In this document: positions 17,670 through 27,330 of the stretch, piece by piece
Numbering within the stretch: position 1 is the stretch's first letter
Layout: the number at the start of each line of letters is the position of its first letter
Source of the DNA: Diacronema lutheri
Lineage: Eukaryota > Haptophyta > Pavlovophyceae > Pavlovales > Pavlovaceae
NCBI GenBank assembly: GCA_019448385.1
Contig: JAGTXO010000049.1
Coordinates: forward strand, 174,501 to 238,500
Length of the DNA: 64,000 nt
Direction: 5' to 3'
Notes under the pieces: generated by a model
Seen by the model: the letters and a program-made list of their open reading frames with translations, nothing else
The model's database searches: none
What the model was told of the DNA's origin: nothing
Translations under genes and position numbers: made by a program

Positions 17670-20600
17670 ATGGCCAGTCAAACAAATTCGCGCCGTACGC
17701 GCACGATGCGCGACGCCGAAGCGATGGCCGGCGGGGCCCCAAGGCCGGCACCGCCGAGGCGGGCCGCGTCGACGCTGCATACGACGAAGGCGACGCCCGC
17801 CCGGCTGTTTCGGCGGATGAGTTTGCATGTTGGCGCGCTCGAGCGCGAGCGCTCGCCGCTTTCCGAGCTCGACGGCTCGCCCGCGTCGGGCGGCGCGGCA
17901 CGTAAGTCGATCGTGCGCCAGGCGTTCAACCCGGGCAGCACGTGGACGGCGTCGGACGAAGTGGAGGGGGAGGATTCGCCGAGCTGGCATAGCCTGTCGT
18001 ATGGCACGCCGGCTGGCCAGCGCGACGAGATCGCCGCCGGCCGCGAGCCGCTGCTCGGCGCGGCGCCGTCACGACGGCCGCTTGACGGAGTCGTGCGCTT
18101 CATGCAGCGCGCGTGCGCGCTCGCGATCATGAGCGTGCTGCTGCTGATCGAGTGCGTGCCCTTTGGCCTCGCCTTCTTTCCCGCCTCGTGGGAGCGCTTC
18201 CCCGTGCCGCGCGCCCTGGGCATCCAAATGTTCCTCCTCTCGTCGGCGCTTGCGCAGGCGGTCTTTGCGCTCTCGTCAAAGTTCGAGGTGGGCACGGGCC
18301 TGATGATGTGCGAGAACATCCCGTTCATGACGCAGATCGCCACCGACGTGCGCGCCCAGCTCGCCGCACAGGGCCGCGAGGACGAGGCGCTGCCCACGGT
18401 GCTCGCGGCGTACTCGCTCTCGACGCTGCTCGTCGGTGGCTCATTCCTTGCGCTCGGCCACATGCGACTCGGCGCGGTCATCGCGCTGATTCCGCCGTAC
18501 ATCATCCTCGGGTGCATCGGCGGGATCGGCGTCTTCATCGTACAGACCGGCCTCGAGATCTCGACCGGTGTCCCCTTCAACTGGCAGCTCGACACGTTGC
18601 GCACGCTCTGCTCCGCCCAGACGGGTGCACTGTGGCTCCTCCCACTCGGTCTCTCCGCCGCGCTCCGGCTGCTCTCGCGCCTCGTGCGCAGTCCGATGCT
18701 CACGCCGCTCTTCTTCGTCGCGATCCCGCTCGTCGCGCACGCCGCGCTCCGCGCCGCCGGCCGCTCGCTCGCTGAGCCGCGCGTGCGCCGTTGGTTCTTC
18801 GAGGAGGCGCCCACCCCTGACTGGTGGCTGCTGTGGAGTGTGTACAGGCACGGCAGCATTGCGTGGGACGTGCTGCCCTCGCAGCTGGGCACATTCGGCG
18901 CGCTCACTGCCTTCTCGCTCATCCACGTGCCCATCAACGTGCCCTCCCTCTCGATGACGACAGGCACGCTCGCTGACATCGATGGCGAGCTGCGCGCGCA
19001 CGGCGTCGCCAACCTCCTCTCGGGCGCGCTCGGCTGCCTGCCAAACTACGTGTGCTACTCCAACTCGGCGCTCTACTACAAGTGCGGCGGCGGCGGGCGC
19101 GGCTTCTCTGCCGCGCTCGCGCTCGTGCTCGGCGCGGCCTTCGTCGCCGGCCCGACTGCGATCCACGTGCTGCCGCGCTGCATGGCGGGCACGCTGCTGC
19201 TCCACATGGGCGTCGAGCTGCTGCGCGAGGCCATTGTGCAGCCCTTTGCGCGGCTCGACCGCATCGAGTACACGGCCGTCGTGCTCATCGCCGTTGTGAT
19301 GACGAGCGCAGGTAGGCAGCGGCCGCGCGCGCGGCGCGGGGGTCGGCGCCAGTCAGGGCCGGGGCGGCGGGCGGGGCCAGCCAGGGCCGTTGCGGCGGGC
19401 GGGGCCAGTCAGGGCCGTTGCGGGGCCCGCCAGGGCCGGGGCGGCGGGTGTGGCCAGTCAGGGCCGTTGCGGGGCCAGCCAGGGCCGGGGCGGCGGGTGT
19501 GGCGCCGCGCCGCGCGCCGCGCGCCTTGTGTTAACGCGGCGTCGCGCGGTCCGCGAGGCGCGTTGTGCAGGGATGGCGCAGGGCCTGCTGGTGAGCGGCG
19601 TGCTCTGCCTGCTCACCTTCGTCCTTCAGTCCAGCCGCGTGCCCGTCGTATGCAAGGTGGCGCACGGCGCGTCGCTCCGCTCGTCCGCGTGGCGCAACAT
19701 CGCCGAGATCGACGTGCTCGCGGCGCACGCGCAGCGGCTCTACTTGATCGGGCTGCAGGGCGCGCTCTTCTTCGCAAACTTTGCGCAGCTCAGCGGCGCA
19801 ATCGACGCGGCGATCGCAAAGAGCCGCGCGGCCGACGCCGCAGCCGGCGCCGCGCCGCGCGGCCACGACCGGCGCATCTTTTTGGTGATCGATATGAGCG
19901 CGGTCACGACGCTCGACACGGCGGCGGCCAAGGCGCTCGAGAAGACCTGCGCCGAGCTGCGCGAGCTGCAGCTCGCGCACGTCGCGCTCGTGCTGCCCAC
20001 GCCGCCCAAGGGCGGCTGCGAGCCCGAGCACGACCCGGCCTACTCGCACCTCTTCCGCGCGGCGCGCGCGTGCGCGGCCGCGGCCGACGCGCGCGTGAGC
20101 GCGAGCAGCAGCGCGTCGGCGCGCGGGGCGCAGCCGACGGCCGCGCTCCCGCCGGCGCTGCCCGCCGAGTGGCCGATGCTGCACATCGCGCACACCGTCG
20201 ACGGCGCCGTCGCGTGGTGCGAGGAGGTGATGCTCGGGCGCACGCGCGCGCGCGCGCGCGCCGACGCGCTCGGCGCGTCGGCGGGCGGCGTGCTGCGCGG
20301 CACGAGCTCGGCAAATTCGCTCGAGGCGATGCTGCTCGCCGTCGCGCCCTCCTCGGCCACGCGCGGCAACGACAGCCCGCGGCTGCGCGACGAGCTGCTC
20401 GCGTGGTTTGCGCCGCGCACGGTCGAGGAGGGCACGGTGCTCTGGCGCGAGGGCGAGCGGTCGGAGCAGGCGCTCGTGCTCCTCGACGGCGTCCTCGAGG
20501 CCGTCGACGAGGCGGGCGCGGCGCAGCGCACGGACGTGAGCGGGTGCATGCTCGGCGAGTTTGGGCTGATCACGGGCGAGCACAGGCAGAACACGCTGCG

Positions 20601-20775
20601 CGCCCTGTGCGGCTGCTCGCTGTACGAGTTGACGCGCGAGCGGTGGGTGCAGATGGGCGACGAGGCGCCGAGGCTTGCGTTCGTCCTCGCGTGCGTCGCG
20701 CTCAAGTACGCGGGCAACCGGCTGCACCAGGTCGCCTTCTCCGCGCTGCACTCGAGCAGCGCGGTGCCCGTCTGA
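17670..20775 (+). CDS. SulP-type transporter with STAS and cyclic-nucleotide-binding-like domains (Vsb1/YGR125W-like architecture)
   Basis: Two exons, 17670-19311 and 19571-20775, give 948 aa. The 259-bp intron (GTAGGC..CAG) joins VVMTSAG to MAQGLLVSGVL inside the membrane domain. The N-terminal ~140 aa are hydrophilic. Then ~10 hydrophobic helices carry SulP features (FEVGTGLMMCENIPFM, IPPYIILGCIGGIGVF, HVPINVPSLSMTTG). A STAS-like domain lies at ~600-690 (IFLVIDMSAVTTLDTAAAKALE). A C-terminal cNMP-binding fold lies at ~830-900 (EEGTVLWREGERSEQALVLLDG, GEFGLITGEHRQNTLRA). The same order occurs in fungal vacuolar proteins, so a vacuolar or endomembrane role is inferred. The phosphate-binding cassette lacks the standard Arg-Ala-Ala core, so real cyclic-nucleotide binding is doubtful. 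Confidence 0.85.
19335..19505 (+). repeat. Intronic GC-rich minisatellite
   Basis: The intron of the SulP-STAS-cNMP gene holds interleaved copies of (ggggc)cagtcagggccgttgcgg and ccagccagggccggggcggcgggtgtgg, at least seven imperfect CAGGGCC-containing units. The repeat may have grown by slippage and makes up most of the intron. Confidence 0.75.
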
Positions 20776-20884
20776 GAAGGGCGATTCGTGCGGGCACAGG
20801 CGATTCGTGGTGCCCGTCTGAGAAGGGCGATTCGTGCGGGCACAGGCGATTCGTGGTGCCCGTCTGAGAAGGGCGATTCGTGCG
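20764..20884 (+). repeat. 46-bp tandem repeat spanning the stop codon
   Basis: A 46-bp unit beginning gtgcccgtctgagaagggcg starts at 20764, 20810 and 20856, the last copy partial. The first copy supplies the last codons (VPV) and the stop of the transporter. The later copies lie in the 3' flank. Confidence 0.9.
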
Positions 20885-20920
20885 CCCTCCCCTGTGCCCG
20901 CCGCCGCGGCTCATCGCGCG

Positions 20921-23900
20921 CTACACGGAGTCACTCCGCTCGAGATCGCCGCAGGGCGCGCCGAGCGTGGCGATCGCCTCGTCGAGCGTCGCGACGAACG
21001 GCGCCTCGCACCTCGGTCCGCCGTGCGCCAGCTCGTCGTCGCGGCTCGCCGCCGGGTCGCGCGCGCACGCGTCGCGCGCGCGGCGGAAGAGGCGCAGGGC
21101 GTCGCACGGCCGGTTCGCCCCGCGCAGCAGCCTCGTACCCTCGTTGGCGAGCCAGCGTGGCGGCAGCCGCTCGCACGCGCACACGCCGGCGGCGAACGCG
21201 CCGCGCACGCGCACGAGCTCGTCAGCGAGCAGCCGCTCGGTCGGGGAGTCGAGGCCGAGCACGGCCGGCCCGCGCACGCGCGCATCGACGCCCGGCGCGC
21301 CGTCGCACGCGCAGCCGCGCGCCACCTCGGGCTCGGCCTCGTCGTTGTCGCGCCAGCGGCCCGCGTGCACGTAGTGCATCCACGGCACCGCCTCCGCGTG
21401 CACGCCCGCCTCGCGCAGCCAGAGCGCGAGCGACACGTCCTCGCCGGCGACGCCGCCCGGCGCGTTGAGAAGGCCGTCGTCGTCGCCGCGCGCCAGCAGG
21501 GTCGCGAGGTTTGCAGAGAGGGCATAGTGAATCCCCTGGTTGTACGGGCACCACTTGGCGGCGGCGTACGCCTCGTGCGGCACGAACGCCGAGCTGCGCG
21601 GCTGCCGGTCAACCAAGCTGCGGCGCGGCGCGCCCAAGTAGGCCGCGCACTCGGCGCGCGCGCCGGCCGCGCCGGCGCGTGCGCCGAGGTGCGCTGCGAG
21701 AAGGGGCGCGTGCACGAAGACATCGTCGTCCAGCTTGAGCACGTACTGCGCGACGAAAGGGCGCGCGGACGACGTCGCCCAGCGCAGCGCGCCCAGCACC
21801 TTCTTGGCGAGCTGCCTGTACGCGCCGGCGCCGTCGATCACCGAGCGCAGCACGACCACGTCGGCCGCGCGCGCGTCGGGCGGCGCCAGGCCGAGCGCGC
21901 GGCCGGACGGTTCGCGCTCGCCAACGAAGAAGCACGCGCCCACCGACGCCGAGCCGGCGGCTGGCACTCCGGCGGCCGCCAAGCCATCGCCCTTAGCCGC
22001 CAAGCCATCGCCCGCAGCCGTTGGTTGCGCGCACACGCCGCGCGAGATGAGCGCGGCACCGCCGCCGCGCATGCCGCCGTCCAGCCGCAGCCACGCCGCG
22101 CGCACGAGCTCTCGCCGCGCGCTGTTCGCCGGCGCGCTGATGACGGCGAGGAAGGCGAGCAGCCGCTTGGGCGCGGCGTGCGGCGCGCCCGCCGCGTACT
22201 CGCGCGGCTCGGCGCTTGGCGGGCTCGCGAGCGCGTCGCGCGCGCGCGCGCCCCACGCGGCTGCGCCAGCCCTCCACCCATCCTCGTCCAGCGAAGTAGC
22301 GTGCGGCCGCGGCCGCGGCGGCTGGCGCTGCGGCTGGTGCTGCGGCTGGCGCGGCAACTCGCCCGACTGCCGCGCTCGCACCTCGCGGGGCGCATCCGCG
22401 GCCGCGGCCGCGACCGCCCGCCCCGCCGTGCGCGCGTCCGAGCGCGTCTCCCGCCGACCGACGTCGCCGAGCTGGCCTTGGCCGCGCATCGCGAGCGCGA
22501 CGGCCAGCCAACGCAGCCGGCGCGCGTCGCGCCGCGCGACGCAGCCCGCGTCGAGCGCGGCGCGCAGCGGACCCGTCGCGAGCCGCGCCGTGTCGAGCGC
22601 AAGCGCCTCCGCACTGCGCGCAGGGCGTGCACGCACGTCGGCCGCGCTGCTGCCCAGCGCGCGCCCGCCGCCGCCCGCCGCCTGCGCGCGCGCCGCGCGC
22701 AGCGCCGGCGCCGGCGATGCGCGCAGCGCCTCCGCCTCGGCCGCGTGCTCGCGCAGCAGCCGCAGGAGCGCCAGCGGCGCGCATCCGCTCTGCGCGATTC
22801 GAACTGCCCAGTCGGGGAGCGCGACACCCGAAACGGTCGCCAACGCGGCGGAGGCGGCGTGTGCGCGCGCTTTGGCGACGGCGGCGCGCGCGCCGTCGCG
22901 TGTGCGCACGTCCGCAGCGCCGCTCGCTCGATCAGCCTCGCGCGCCGCCGCGCCGCACAGGCGCGAGAGCCGCCCGTCCGGCGCGACGAGGAGCTGCACG
23001 GCGCGCGCAAAGGGCTCGCGCGCGTAGTGCAGCGCGAGCGCGGCGTTGCGCCGGAGGTAGGGCCGCTTCGCCTCGTAATCGGCGGCGCGCTGCTCGGCCG
23101 TCGCGAGGGCGCCGTGCAGCAGCGCGCCCAGCTCGGACAGGTTTCGGAAGAAGTGCATACCGCGCGCGTCAAAGATTCTCGAAGCGATCGGCGCCCCCCA
23201 GTAGATGGGCACCGCACGCGAGAGGAGGGCGTCGACCAGCTTCTCGGACACGTAGGCCGCCTCGCGCGAGTTCTCGATCACGACCGTGTGCGATGCGCTC
23301 GCGAGGCAATCGGCGCGCTCGGCCGCGCTCCACCTCCGCCCATCGACGCCCGAGCCGCAGCCGTGCAGCGACGCGCCGCCCAACTGCGCGTACGCGCGGT
23401 GGCGGAGCGCGTGGCCGGGCAGCGCGCGCTTGGCGGAGAAGACCATCGACACGCGCGCGCGCGAGGGCACGCGCTCGGGGGGCCGCTCGGCGACGGGCGC
23501 GCACACGGGCAGCTCGCACTTGCCGAACGGGAAGGGCACGATCCGGGGCGGCGGTGGCGAATCGCCGGCGCCGTCCGCCGGCGGCGGCTGCTGCTGCGGC
23601 CGGTGCGCGGGCAGCAGCAGGTGCGAGTGCGTGAGCACGACGTCGAAGAGCGACGCGAATCCGCGCTCGCGCAACGCGAGCGCTGCCGCAAAGTGGACGG
23701 GCGTCGACGCGCCTACCGCCTCGGGCTCGAGGCGCAGCGCGACGCGGCAGTCCGCCTCGACGGCGCGCACGGCCGCGAGCTCAAAGTCGGTGAAGATGGC
23801 GATGCTCGCGCGACGGGAGTCGGCCGCGCTGCAGCCGTCGGCCGCGCCGCAGAGGTCGTCCTTGGACGTATCCGGCGCGTCCCACGCGCGGTAGATCTCG

Positions 23901-24136
23901 ACGCCCGCGTACCGCGGCGCGTCCTCGTCAAAGGACCGGTCGACGACGCGCACGCGATGCACGCGCCGCTCGCTCCAGCCGGGCTCACCCGCAAGGCGAA
24001 CGTCCGCGTCACGCACGTCGTCATCGGCGGGCGGCCCAAGCCACGCAAGCGTCAACGCGCGCTCGTCGTCGCCGCCGCCGCCGCGCGCCCAGCGCGCGAG
24101 CAGGAAGAGGGCCATCGTGGATCGTATTCGCGCCAT
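20921..24136 (-). CDS. Bifunctional glycosyltransferase: GT10 (fucosyltransferase-like) fused to GT31 (beta-1,3-galactosyltransferase-like)
   Basis: 1,071 aa, intronless. The N-terminal half carries the GT10 signature: FSAKRALPGHALRHR (~233), HGCG, then NSREAAYVSEKL..ALLSRAVPIYWGAP (~289-316), as in alpha-1,3-fucosyltransferases that use GDP-fucose. An Ala/Arg-rich linker (~430-650) follows. The second half is GT31-like: LAFLAVISAPANSARRELVR (~657), a DxD metal site in KLDDDVFVHAPL (~800), and GGVAGEDVSLALWL (~895). A short hydrophobic N terminus (TMALFLLARWA) may be a Golgi signal-anchor but is weak. Inference: it adds two successive sugars, possibly fucose and galactose, to a Golgi glycan. 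The start codon lies only 8-12 bp from the left end of the foldback element, so its native promoter has been displaced or replaced. Confidence 0.85.
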   Translation of the reverse strand: MARIRSTMALFLLARWARGGGGDDERALTLAWLGPPADDDVRDADVRLAGEPGWSERRVHRVRVVDRSFDEDAPRYAGVEIYRAWDAPDTSKDDLCGAADGCSAADSRRASIAIFTDFELAAVRAVEADCRVALRLEPEAVGASTPVHFAAALALRERGFASLFDVVLTHSHLLLPAHRPQQQPPPADGAGDSPPPPRIVPFPFGKCELPVCAPVAERPPERVPSRARVSMVFSAKRALPGHALRHRAYAQLGGASLHGCGSGVDGRRWSAAERADCLASASHTVVIENSREAAYVSEKLVDALLSRAVPIYWGAPIASRIFDARGMHFFRNLSELGALLHGALATAEQRAADYEAKRPYLRRNAALALHYAREPFARAVQLLVAPDGRLSRLCGAAAREADRASGAADVRTRDGARAAVAKARAHAASAALATVSGVALPDWAVRIAQSGCAPLALLRLLREHAAEAEALRASPAPALRAARAQAAGGGGRALGSSAADVRARPARSAEALALDTARLATGPLRAALDAGCVARRDARRLRWLAVALAMRGQGQLGDVGRRETRSDARTAGRAVAAAAADAPREVRARQSGELPRQPQHQPQRQPPRPRPHATSLDEDGWRAGAAAWGARARDALASPPSAEPREYAAGAPHAAPKRLLAFLAVISAPANSARRELVRAAWLRLDGGMRGGGAALISRGVCAQPTAAGDGLAAKGDGLAAAGVPAAGSASVGACFFVGEREPSGRALGLAPPDARAADVVVLRSVIDGAGAYRQLAKKVLGALRWATSSARPFVAQYVLKLDDDVFVHAPLLAAHLGARAGAAGARAECAAYLGAPRRSLVDRQPRSSAFVPHEAYAAAKWCPYNQGIHYALSANLATLLARGDDDGLLNAPGGVAGEDVSLALWLREAGVHAEAVPWMHYVHAGRWRDNDEAEPEVARGCACDGAPGVDARVRGPAVLGLDSPTERLLADELVRVRGAFAAGVCACERLPPRWLANEGTRLLRGANRPCDALRLFRRARDACARDPAASRDDELAHGGPRCEAPFVATLDEAIATLGAPCGDLERSDSV

Positions 24137-24148
24137 CCCCAGTACAGA

Positions 24149-25228
24149 GGGGTTTCTTTATGCGGCGGACAGCTCCGCATAAAGAAGGCGTCGGGCACTT
24201 CGTTCGTTTGCGGAGGAGACGACCCGTAGAACGCTAATAAGCGGGCGTCTCCCCCGCATAGCGATGTGGACGGGCGGGGTCTCGCGGGCGTACTGCTTAC
24301 GCCGCCGCCGCCGCGGCGGCCGGAGCGGTCGGCTGCCGAACAAAGGTCGGCCGGCAGGTGGCTTGCACTCCTCTGCCTCGTTGCCGTCGCGAGAAACACT
24401 ACGAGCCCCAACACGAGCCTCAACTCCCAACGCGCGGGTGCGGCGGGGTCGATCGACATTCCGTCGGTGATGTCGGTGACGTCGGCGATGTGTGGAGTCA
24501 TCGCGCGGCGCGTGCGGGCGCCGCTTCGTGCTCGCTGCGACAGGAGCGTGCTTTCACACCCACCAGCCCCCCACCCACCCCTCCACCTCCCCTCCCCGAG
24601 CAGCGGGGTAATCCACGCTCCGCGCTCACGCTCCGATCGAGCGCGCGAGCCGCCCACGCCGCGCGCCCACGCCGCTCGCCCACGCCGCTGGGCCGACTCC
24701 AGCAGGTGCCGGCGAGGCGCCACCGCGTCTGACACGGCCACAAGCCGCAGCCACGCCTCCCGTCTCCCTACGCTGCGCGTCCGCGCTCGCCAGCTCTGAG
24801 GTCGAGGACGGCCGCGCTCACAGCCGTCGTCGCCTGCGCCGCACTATCTGTGGCGCGGTGAGGACCACCCGCGTAATGCGGGCGGATGCGACTTTGGCTG
24901 GAAACAACGCGTGCGCGGGCCGTCGTAGCTAAAATAACGCACACCACAAGGTCAGCATACAACGTTGCTTGTTCGCCACGCACGCGATCGGCGCGCCGTG
25001 GTACTCTGCGCGCAGGTACATCTCACCTTCCGCCGCGCGCTGCACTGCACGGCGCGCAGTCGGTTCAACGACGGACTCGTCGTCGAGCGCCTCCGGCTTG
25101 TAGCGCCTGAACACGCCCGACGGGCGACAAGCTTCGCCTTTGTCCAGCGGCCAGCTGCAGCCAAGCGGAGCAGCAGTTTTCGGAAAAGTTTGCGGAGAAA
25201 TAGCACGGAAATGGCTGCCGCTGGGCGT
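24149..25228 (+). repeat. Left terminal inverted repeat of the foldback element
   Basis: 1,080 bp, mirrored at 30642-31721. Its tip is a hairpin: ttctttatgcgg pairs with ccgcataaagaa across a 9-nt loop (about 24154-24186). It also contains a region of relatively normal base composition (24880-25200) with an AT-richer tract. Open frames in it do not resemble known proteins. Confidence 0.9.
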
Positions 25229-27330
25229 GGCGCGAGCGCGCGGCGCGGGCGCGGCAGCGGCGGCCGGCGTTGCATGCATGCTGCTGCTGCTGCGCACGTC
25301 GTGTGTGCGCTCGTGACGCGCCGTTGCGCGCCGCGTGCGCGCGCTTTGCGCTCGACGCACGCGGGTGCTGCAGCTGGGCGTAGGGCACGCCAGGGTCGCG
25401 CAGTGGGGCATTCGGCGCGAGCGCGCGGCGCGGGCGCGGCAGCGGCGGCCGGCGTTGCATGCATGCTGCTGCTGCTGCGCACGTCGTGTGTGCGCTCGTG
25501 ACGCGCCGTTGCGCGCCGCGTGCGCCCGCTTTGCGCTCGACGCACGCGGGTGCTGCAGCTGGGCGTAGGGCACGCCACGGTCGCGCAGTGGGGCATTCGG
25601 CGCGAGCGCGCGGCGCGGGCGCGGCAGCGGCGGCCGGCGTTGCATGCATGCTGCTGCTGCTGCGCACGTCGTGTGTGCGCTCGTGACGGGCCGTTGCGCG
25701 CCGCGTGCGCGCGCTTTGCGCTCGACGCACGCGGGTGCTGCAGCTGGGCGTAGGGCACGCCGCGGTCGCGCAGTGGGGCATTCGGCGCGAGCGCGCGGCG
25801 CGGGCGCGGCAACGGCGGCCGGCGTTGCGTGCTGCTGCTGCTGCTGCGCACGTCGTGTGTGCGCTCGTGACGCGCCGTTGCGCGCCGCGTGCGCGCGCTT
25901 TGCGCTCGACGCACGCGGGTGCTGCAGCTGGGCGTAGGGCACGCCACGGTCGCGCAGTGGGGCATTCGGCGCGAGCGCGCGGCGCGGGCGCGGCAGCGGC
26001 GGCCGGCGTTGCATGCATGCTGCTGCTGCTGCGCACGTCGTGTGTGCGCTCGTGACGGGCCGTTGCGCGCCGCGTGCGCGCGCTTTGCGCTCGACGCACG
26101 CGGGTGCTGCAGCTGGGCGTAGGGCACGCCACGGTCGCGCAGTGGGGCATTCGGCGCGAGCGCGCGGCGCGGGCGCGGCAGCGGCGGCCGGCGTTGCATG
26201 CATGCTGCTGCTGCTGCGCACGTCGTGTGTGCGCTCGTGACGCGCCGTTGCGCGCCGCGTGCACGCGCTTCGCGCTCGACGCACGCGGGGGCTGCAGCTT
26301 GGCGTAGGGCACGCCACGGTCGCGCAGTGGGGCATTCGGCGCGAGCGCGCGGCGCGGGCGCGGCAGCGGCGGCCGGCGTTGCATGCATGCTGCTGCTGCT
26401 GCGCACGTCGTGTGTGCGCTCGTGACGCGCCGTTGCGCGCCGCGTGCACGCGCTTCGCGCTCGACGCACGCGGGGGCTGCAGCTTGGCGTAGGGCACGCC
26501 ACGGTCGCGCAGTGGGGCATTCGGCGCGAGCGCGCGGCGCGGGCGCGGCAGCGGCGGCCGGCGTTGCGTGCTGCTGCTGCTGCTGCGCACGTCGTGTGTG
26601 CGCTCGTGACGGGCCGTTGCGCGCCGCGTGCGCGCGCTTTGCGCTCGACGCACGCGGGTGCTGCAGCTGGGCGTAGGGCACGCCACGGTCGCGCAGTGGG
26701 GCATTCGGCGCGAGCGCGCGGCGCGGGCGCGGCAGCGGCGGCCGGCGTTGCGTGCATGCTGCTGCTGCTGCGCACGTCGTGTGTGCGCTCGTGACGCGCC
26801 GTTGCGCGCCGCGTGCGCGCGCTTCGCGCTCGACGCACGCGGGTGCTGCAGCTGGGCGTAGGGCACGCCACGGTCGCGCAGTGGGGCATTCGGCGCGAGC
26901 GCGCGGCGCGGGCGCGGCAGCGGCGGCCGGCGTTGCGTGCTGCTGCTGCTGCTGCGCACGTCGTGTGTGCGCTCGTGACGCGCCGTTGCGCGCCGCATGC
27001 GCGCGCTTTGCGCTCGACGCACGCGGGTGCTGCAGCTGGGCGTAGGGCACGCCACGGTCGCGCAGTGGGGCATTCGGCGCGAGCGCGCGGCGCGGGCGCG
27101 GCAGCGGCGGCCGGCGTTGCATGCATGCTGCTGCTGCTGCGCACGTCGTGTGTGCGCTCGTGACGCGCCGTTGCGCGCCGCGTGCGCGCGCTTTGCGCTC
27201 GACGCACGCGGGTGCTGCAGCTGGGCGTAGGGCACGCCACGGTCGCGCAGTGGGGCATTCGGCGCGAGCGCGCGGCGCGGGCGCGGCAGCGGCGGCCGGC
27301 GTTGCGTGCTGCTGCTGTTGCTGCGCGTCG
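25229..27330 (+). repeat. 185-bp satellite array, left arm
   Basis: Units recur every 184-185 bp from 25229 (next 25414, last full unit ending 27260), 11 full units plus a partial one. Each holds a CTG run and the tracts ggcgcgagcgcgcggcgcgg and tgctgcagctgggcgtaggg. Two variants differ by one base near the CTG run (gcatgcatgctgctg versus gcgtgctgctgctg), which explains the 184/185 alternation. Neighbouring units are nearly identical, pointing to recent homogenisation. Confidence 0.95.
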
